From contig CAWJKY010000003.1 of assembly GCA_963843565.1 (NCBI GenBank), forward strand, positions 2,914,001-2,978,000: DNA of 64,000 nt, given 5' to 3'. The notes beneath the pieces were generated by a model that searched no databases, had not been told where the DNA came from, and worked only from the letters and a program-made list of their open reading frames with translations. Positions 59,926 through 64,000 of this stretch are shown here, piece after piece. The position numbers were made by a program, and so were the translations under genes. Positions within the stretch are counted from its first letter, which is position 1. Every line of letters begins with the position of its first letter. The stretch is from DASZQY01 sp963843565 (GTDB lineage Bacteria; Pseudomonadota; Alphaproteobacteria; Rhizobiales; Kaistiaceae).

Positions 59926-60975
59926 ATGAATGGAAGCATGCAGAATGCCAAGGTAATCAGCGCCGCCGCGCTGCTCGCCGCGAGCCTTTGCTGCGCGGGC
60001 GCCGTCAAAGCGGCCGACATGCCAACCGTAACGCTGATGGTCGGTGGCATCGACAAGCAGATCTACCTGCCATACCAGCTCGCCGAAAGCCTGGGCATGT
60101 ACAAGAAATACGGTGTGAACGTCGAACTGAGCACCGAGCAGGCCGGCGGCGTTGGCGCAGAGGACGCGCTGATCTCCGGTCAGGTCGATATGGCCGGCGC
60201 GTGGTACGTGCACACCATCGACTTCCAGCAGAAGGGCAAGAACGTCATCGGCGTCATCCAGCTCTCGGTCGCGCCCGGCGAACGGATCATGTGCGCCAAG
60301 GGCTCGAACGTGAAATCGCCCGTTGACTGGAAGGGCAAGGCGGTTGGCGTGACGGACATCGGCTCGGGCACTGACGACCTGGTGAGCTACGTCTCGAGCC
60401 GCGCCGGCATGGCTTCAAGCGACTACTCCAAGATCGCGGCCGGCGCCGGCCAGACCATGATTGCCGCGCTGAAATTCGGTAAGGCGATCTGCGGCATCAC
60501 CAGCCAGCCGACCGTGAACGCGATCGAGAAACTCGGCGTCGGCTACTCCGCCATCGACCTTTCGACCGGCGCTGGCGTGCAGAAGTGGCTCGGCGGCGAC
60601 TACCCCGCAGCGTCCGTCTTGGCGAACGCCGACTGGGTCGCCTCGCACAAGGATGCGACGCAGCGTGTCGTCAATGCGCTGGTCGCGACGCTCGCCTGGA
60701 TGAAGACTCACACCGCGGCCGACGTCGCCGCAGTGATGCCGGCGGATTTCGTTTCCAACCCGCTCACGTCGAAAGACGAATACATCGCTGCGCTGACGGC
60801 GGACTGGGGCCAGTTCAATCTGGATGGTGTTGGCATCATGCCGGAGAACGGCCCGCAGACGATCTTTGACATCCAGAAGGCGGCGGGCAAGATCACCGGG
60901 ACGGTGGATCTCTCGAAGACCTATACCAACGATTTCGTCACCACCGCCAAGAAGACCATAGGCATGGCGAACTAG
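59926..60975 (+). CDS. Periplasmic substrate-binding protein of the NitT/TauT transporter (SBP1)
   Basis: The 349-residue product has a signal peptide (KVISAAALLAASLCCAGAVKAADM, cleavage near residue 30) and a two-lobed NMT1/SsuA-like fold: LMVGGIDKQIYLPYQLAESLGMYKKYGVNVEL, VDMAGAWYVHTID, WKGKAVGVTDIGSGTDDLVSYV, KAICGITSQPTVNAI, LGGDYPAASVL. GGAGG lies eight bases before the ATG. It is the delivery component of the importer just upstream. It is clearly paralogous to the gene at 61331. Confidence 0.94.
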   Translation: MNGSMQNAKVISAAALLAASLCCAGAVKAADMPTVTLMVGGIDKQIYLPYQLAESLGMYKKYGVNVELSTEQAGGVGAEDALISGQVDMAGAWYVHTIDFQQKGKNVIGVIQLSVAPGERIMCAKGSNVKSPVDWKGKAVGVTDIGSGTDDLVSYVSSRAGMASSDYSKIAAGAGQTMIAALKFGKAICGITSQPTVNAIEKLGVGYSAIDLSTGAGVQKWLGGDYPAASVLANADWVASHKDATQRVVNALVATLAWMKTHTAADVAAVMPADFVSNPLTSKDEYIAALTADWGQFNLDGVGIMPENGPQTIFDIQKAAGKITGTVDLSKTYTNDFVTTAKKTIGMAN

Positions 60976-61330
60976 TCCTGCCGATCATGTCGCGCTGGTG
61001 AAGCGCGACGTTGAAGCTGAAGTCTCGACAAAGGGGCGGCCGAAAGCCGCCCCTTTGGTTGCCGGGCTCGGCGCATTGGACGAAGTCTGAACAGGACGGC
61101 CGACGCCCCATTTCAACGCGGCGTTGTGGAAACACTGCGGAGCGGCCGATCCCTGTTTGTCCAAAGCGGCGACACGTTGCGTCGGAGGTATGAGCCCGCG
61201 AAAACGCGATATAGTGCCACACAGGTTTCCCGGGCGCCGTCTTGCCGGTTGGCATTGTCGTGCGCCGCAAAAGTGGCTGGGGCACTGCTCCAAGAAGGCC
61301 TTCGTACGGGGAGCCGGGGAGGGGATCGGC
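60976..61330. other. Gap between the two binding-protein genes
   Basis: This 355-base gap holds the terminator-like hairpin at 61030-61056 and then about 270 bases with no convincing gene. The second binding protein therefore probably has its own promoter here. Frames open to 61124, but the sequence before 61331 has no signal-peptide or domain character. Confidence 0.5.
61030..61056 (+). terminator. Strong GC hairpin after SBP1
   Basis: AAAGGGGCGGC (61030-61040), loop CGAAA, GCCGCCCCTTT (61046-61056): an 11-base perfect stem 54 bases after the SBP1 stop. The T stretch is short (TTTGGTTG), but the stem is strong enough for intrinsic termination or mRNA 3'-end protection. Confidence 0.75.
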
Positions 61331-62344
61331 ATGGCACTCCGCCTGGCTGCGTTGCGCGCGCTGGCGACCGCGGGAATCGTGGTGGCGGCCGCGTGCGCAC
61401 ATGCAGAAAGCGTCTCGATCATGGTCGGTGGCATCGAGAAGCAAATCTATCTGCCACTCACGCTTGCCGACCGCCTGGGGTATTTCAAGGACGAAGGACT
61501 GGAAGTGGAATTGCTCAGCGAGCCGGCCGGCGTCGAGGCTGCTGACGAGATGCTGGCGGGGGCGGTTCAGGGTGTGGTCGGATTCTACGACCACAACATC
61601 GATCTCCAGAGTCTCGGCAAATACACCGAGTCGGTCGTGCAATTCAGTCAGGTGCCAGGTGAGGTCGAACTCGTCTCGACCAGACATCCCGAAATCAAGT
61701 CAGTGGCCGACTTCAGAGGGCAAAGCGTCGGGATAACCGGACTGGGTTCGTCGACCGATTTTCTGACGGAGTTTCTCCTGCTCAAGTCAGGACTCGGCCT
61801 CAGCGATGTCACGCCCGTTCCCGTTGGCGCCGGCGATACGCTGATCGCCGCCATGCAGCACGATCAAATCGTGGCGGCCATGACGACCGAGCCGACGATC
61901 TCCCGCCTGCTCAGATCGGGACAGGCTCGGGTTCTCGTGGACATGCGCACCGTGGCGGGCACCGAGGCGTCCCTCGGTGGCGTGTACCCGGCGGCTTGCC
62001 TCTATATGCAGACCTCATGGGTCGAGACGCACCGGGGCACCGTGCAAAAGCTCGTCAATGCATTTGTCAGGACGCTGCATTTCATCGCGACCCACGACGC
62101 CGCCGAGATCGCGGCTTTGATGCCGTCCGATTACTACGTTGACGACCGGGACATGTACGTACAGGCACTCTCCGCCGGAAAGGAAATGTTCACGAAGGAT
62201 GGCCGCATGCCGGTGGGGGGACCGGAAACGGTCCTCGCGGTGATGGCGGCGATCAAGGAAAACGTCAGGAGCAAGACCGTGGACCTGTCGAGAACCTACA
62301 CGACGGAGTTCGTCGACAAGGCCAATGCAAGCCTCGGTCGATAG
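61331..62344 (+). CDS. Second NMT1/SsuA-like periplasmic binding protein (SBP2)
   Basis: The 337-residue protein starts MALRLAALRALATAGIVVAA (signal peptide to about residue 24). The mature part repeats the SBP1 pattern: SIMVGGIEKQIYLPLTLADRLGYFKDEGLEVEL, VGFYDHNIDLQ, FRGQSVGITGLGSSTDFLTE, AAMTTEPTISRLL, LGGVYPAACLYMQ. GGGGAGG lies eight bases before the ATG at 61331. It is not followed by its own ABC genes but by a convergent TctDE-like two-component system 17 bases beyond its stop. It may supply the same transporter with a related ligand or act as the periplasmic signal carrier for the sensor (inference). Confidence 0.92.
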   Translation: MALRLAALRALATAGIVVAAACAHAESVSIMVGGIEKQIYLPLTLADRLGYFKDEGLEVELLSEPAGVEAADEMLAGAVQGVVGFYDHNIDLQSLGKYTESVVQFSQVPGEVELVSTRHPEIKSVADFRGQSVGITGLGSSTDFLTEFLLLKSGLGLSDVTPVPVGAGDTLIAAMQHDQIVAAMTTEPTISRLLRSGQARVLVDMRTVAGTEASLGGVYPAACLYMQTSWVETHRGTVQKLVNAFVRTLHFIATHDAAEIAALMPSDYYVDDRDMYVQALSAGKEMFTKDGRMPVGGPETVLAVMAAIKENVRSKTVDLSRTYTTEFVDKANASLGR

Positions 62345-62360
62345 AGCGCGAGGCCGTCGA

Positions 62361-63758
62361 TCAGGCGACCTCTGCGAGGGGCAGGCGCACCACGATGCAG
62401 AACCCGTCTCCGCCGGCTGGCGTCGGCAGCTCGATGGTCCCGCCGAACATCTCGATGATCTCGGCCACGATTGAAAGACCAAGCCCGCTCCCTCCCGAGT
62501 GGGCGTTGCGCCCCCGACCGAAGCGTTCGAAAAGAGAAGCCCTGTCGGACTCATCGAAGCCGACGCCGTTGTCCTCGACGGTGATCGCGGCAACCCGCTC
62601 CGACTGACGCACCGAAACGGTGGCGGCCGCTCCGGGTCCGGCATGCTGGATTGCGTTGTCGATCAGATTGCTGACCATCTCCCGGAGCAGCATCGTTGTC
62701 GCGACCACCTTGCATACGCCATTGGAATCGAAGGCGAGGTCGATCTTCCTGTCGAGAGCCCGCGGCGCTGCTTCCGCGACAACATCGCGCGCGACCTCGC
62801 TGAGGTCGACGAGTTCCACTTCCAGGCCATCGCGCTCGTGTTCGACGCGTCCAAGGGTCAACAACTGGTTGGTGAGGCGGGCCAGGTTGGTGAGGTTGTT
62901 GTCAACCTCGGTGAGAACCGTCGCAAGTTCCTCGGACTGTGGTCTGCGGTTGGCATAGCCCAACTGGGTCTTCATGATCGCGAGCGGCGTACGCAGTTGA
63001 TGCGCTGCGTTGTCGAGGAAGCGCTTCTGCCGATCGAGCTGCCGACTCAATCGCTCCATGTAGCTGTTCAGCGCCTCGACCAGCGGTCGGACTTCCGACT
63101 GAACGGCGCTTGAGTCGAACGGTTCGAACCGACCCGTTGGCCGGCCCAACACAGCCCGCCTGAGACTCAGCAGCGGCCTCATCTCGCGGTTGATGCCGAT
63201 CCAGATCGAAATTGAGGCGGCGAGCACCAGGGCAGCCTGCTCCAGAAATCCCCTGATCCACAGAGCCTGGAGCATTTCGTCCCTGGCCTTGAGAGTCTCT
63301 CCAACCATGACCGAAACAGATACCGTTCCGTTTGGCGCGATGACGGGCTGGCGCAGGACGATCGCCCTCATTGCCTCGGTGCGGAACATCGTCTCGAAAA
63401 AGCTGAATCCGAAGTCCGGCGGCTTGACCGCTGGGCCGTTCAGGCCCGGGTATCCGGCGATGAGTTCATTCTTGGGACCGAGGACGGCATACGCAATCTC
63501 GTCGTGACTGTCGGAAGCGAACAGCTCCAAAGCCGAAGGAGGGATGGTGGCGGAGAAGGTCCCCTGGCTGAACTGGATCTGTTCGGCGATCATCCTGGCC
63601 GAAGCCATCAGCTGGCGGTCAGTTACAAGTGTCGCCTGCCTCAGGGCGCTCCCGTGTGAGAGGAACGCGCTGATTGCCAATATCAGCGCCATGGGCACCG
63701 CCAGCCAGGCCATCAGGTTCAGGCGCAGGCTACCTGGGCGATTAGGGCGATCGTTCAA
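62361..63758 (-). CDS. TctE-like sensor histidine kinase
   Basis: The 465-residue kinase has an N-terminal helix (LNLMAWLAVPMALILAISAFL), a periplasmic 2CSK_N-type domain (ASARMIAEQI...SDSHDEIAYAVLGPKNELIAGYPGL), a second helix near 167-185, HAMP-like linker (REMRPLLSLRRAVLGRPTGRFEP), HisKA with FLDNAAHQLRTPLAIMKTQL and HATPase with LVSNLIDNAIQHAGPG, VEDNGVGFD and GGSGLGLSIVAEII. TctE-class sensors often respond to carboxylates with help of a periplasmic binding protein, which fits SBP2 next door. It overlaps the regulator stop by four bases. Confidence 0.93.
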   Translation of the reverse strand: MNDRPNRPGSLRLNLMAWLAVPMALILAISAFLSHGSALRQATLVTDRQLMASARMIAEQIQFSQGTFSATIPPSALELFASDSHDEIAYAVLGPKNELIAGYPGLNGPAVKPPDFGFSFFETMFRTEAMRAIVLRQPVIAPNGTVSVSVMVGETLKARDEMLQALWIRGFLEQAALVLAASISIWIGINREMRPLLSLRRAVLGRPTGRFEPFDSSAVQSEVRPLVEALNSYMERLSRQLDRQKRFLDNAAHQLRTPLAIMKTQLGYANRRPQSEELATVLTEVDNNLTNLARLTNQLLTLGRVEHERDGLEVELVDLSEVARDVVAEAAPRALDRKIDLAFDSNGVCKVVATTMLLREMVSNLIDNAIQHAGPGAAATVSVRQSERVAAITVEDNGVGFDESDRASLFERFGRGRNAHSGGSGLGLSIVAEIIEMFGGTIELPTPAGGDGFCIVVRLPLAEVA

Positions 63759-64000
63759 TCGTTTTCTAGCCTCAGCAAGTACCCAAGCCCTCTCAGGGTC
63801 GCGATTGAGACCGGCGTATTGTCGAGCTTCTTCCGCAGCCGATGGATATGCACCTCGATTGCGCTGGGATTGGCCTCGTCGCCAAACCCATAGGTGCTTT
63901 CGACGAGCGACTGTTTGCTCACCGTGGCGCCGGCACGCCGCAGCAGCGCCTCGAGCAAGGCATGTTCGCGCGGCGACAGATGAAGCGTCGCTCCATCAAT
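63755..64000 (-). CDS. TctD/OmpR-family response regulator (5' end beyond the window)
   Basis: Only the last 82 codons are inside the window. They encode the winged-helix DNA-binding part: LHLSPREHALLEALLRRAGATVSKQSLVESTYGFGDEANPSAIEVHIHRLRKKLDN...IATLRGLGYLLRLE, the OmpR/PhoB hallmark. The receiver domain must lie beyond base 64000. Its stop overlaps the kinase start by four bases, so the two form a two-component operon. Likely targets are the SBP2 and transporter genes. Confidence 0.92.
   Translation of the reverse strand: MDGATLHLSPREHALLEALLRRAGATVSKQSLVESTYGFGDEANPSAIEVHIHRLRKKLDNTPVSIATLRGLGYLLRLEND

Noticed and set aside
1..64000. CRISPR array, rRNA operon or transposase-bearing insertion sequence
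   Set aside because: No regularly spaced short repeats, rRNA-like sequence or DDE transposase motifs were seen on either strand; the only mobility enzyme is the serine recombinase.

Overview
This is a high-GC window from an alphaproteobacterium, most likely a member of the Hyphomicrobiales (Rhizobiales). The lineage markers are a giant NdvB-type cyclic beta-1,2-glucan synthase, a BA14K-like protein, DUF3309, CsbD and DUF2934 small proteins, DUF2924 beside a serine recombinase, and a FixJ-like output domain. There are no rRNA or tRNA genes and no CRISPR array that I can see.

Layout. (1) 1-9168: an anti-phage/restriction island. A tightly overlapping minus-strand operon encodes a C5 cytosine methyltransferase, a MutL/MORC-type GHKL ATPase, a Z1 ATPase, a PD-(D/E)XK nuclease-like protein and an AIPR protein that runs off the left edge. 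A divergent vsr gene faces it. This matches the MutL-Z1-AIPR conflict systems described by Iyer and Aravind and the later 'mza' type. (2) 9230-11760: a four-gene serine-recombinase module on the minus strand. (3) 12482-16633: a phage-type replication/modification remnant ending in a P27-type terminase small subunit, with no large terminase behind it. (4) 16731-41544: about 25 kb of stress, envelope and carbon-metabolism genes: pgm, ndvB, a Na+/H+ antiporter, tiny membrane/stress proteins, a giant CheB-CheR-kinase-receiver-receiver-LuxR protein, BA14K and SH3 proteins, a pntB fragment, a ribosome hibernation factor, a PRC-barrel protein and transketolase. This block is bracketed by two direct copies of the terminase small subunit gene (16121-16618 and 41731-42209), the second of them broken. 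(5) 42444-49208: a two-component system divergent from an ABC efflux operon with two ATPases and one FtsX-type permease. (6) 49214-53398: a Tat-exported isoaspartyl methyltransferase-like protein and a fused membrane spermidine-synthase-like protein. (7) 53478-57583: a COG4705-like membrane protein, a GH15 glucoamylase and a DUF2934 protein. (8) 58123-64000: an NMT1/TauT-type ABC transporter, two related periplasmic binding proteins and a TctDE-like two-component system that runs off the right edge.

The most interesting signal is a recurring two-part promoter motif inside region 4. It is a box close to TGAGTAGTTTCCGAnCCT followed, 22-23 bases later, by a TATGTT-like hexamer. I find seven copies on both strands, each pointing at a gene in the same orientation: ndvB, csbD, a small ORF at 34265, the SH3 gene, the gene at 36112, the PRC gene and transketolase. 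The box resembles, from memory, the FixJ site of rhizobial fixK promoters, and the island itself encodes a FixJ-like receiver-LuxR output fused to a CheB-CheR-histidine kinase. I infer a self-contained stress regulon controlled by that giant protein.
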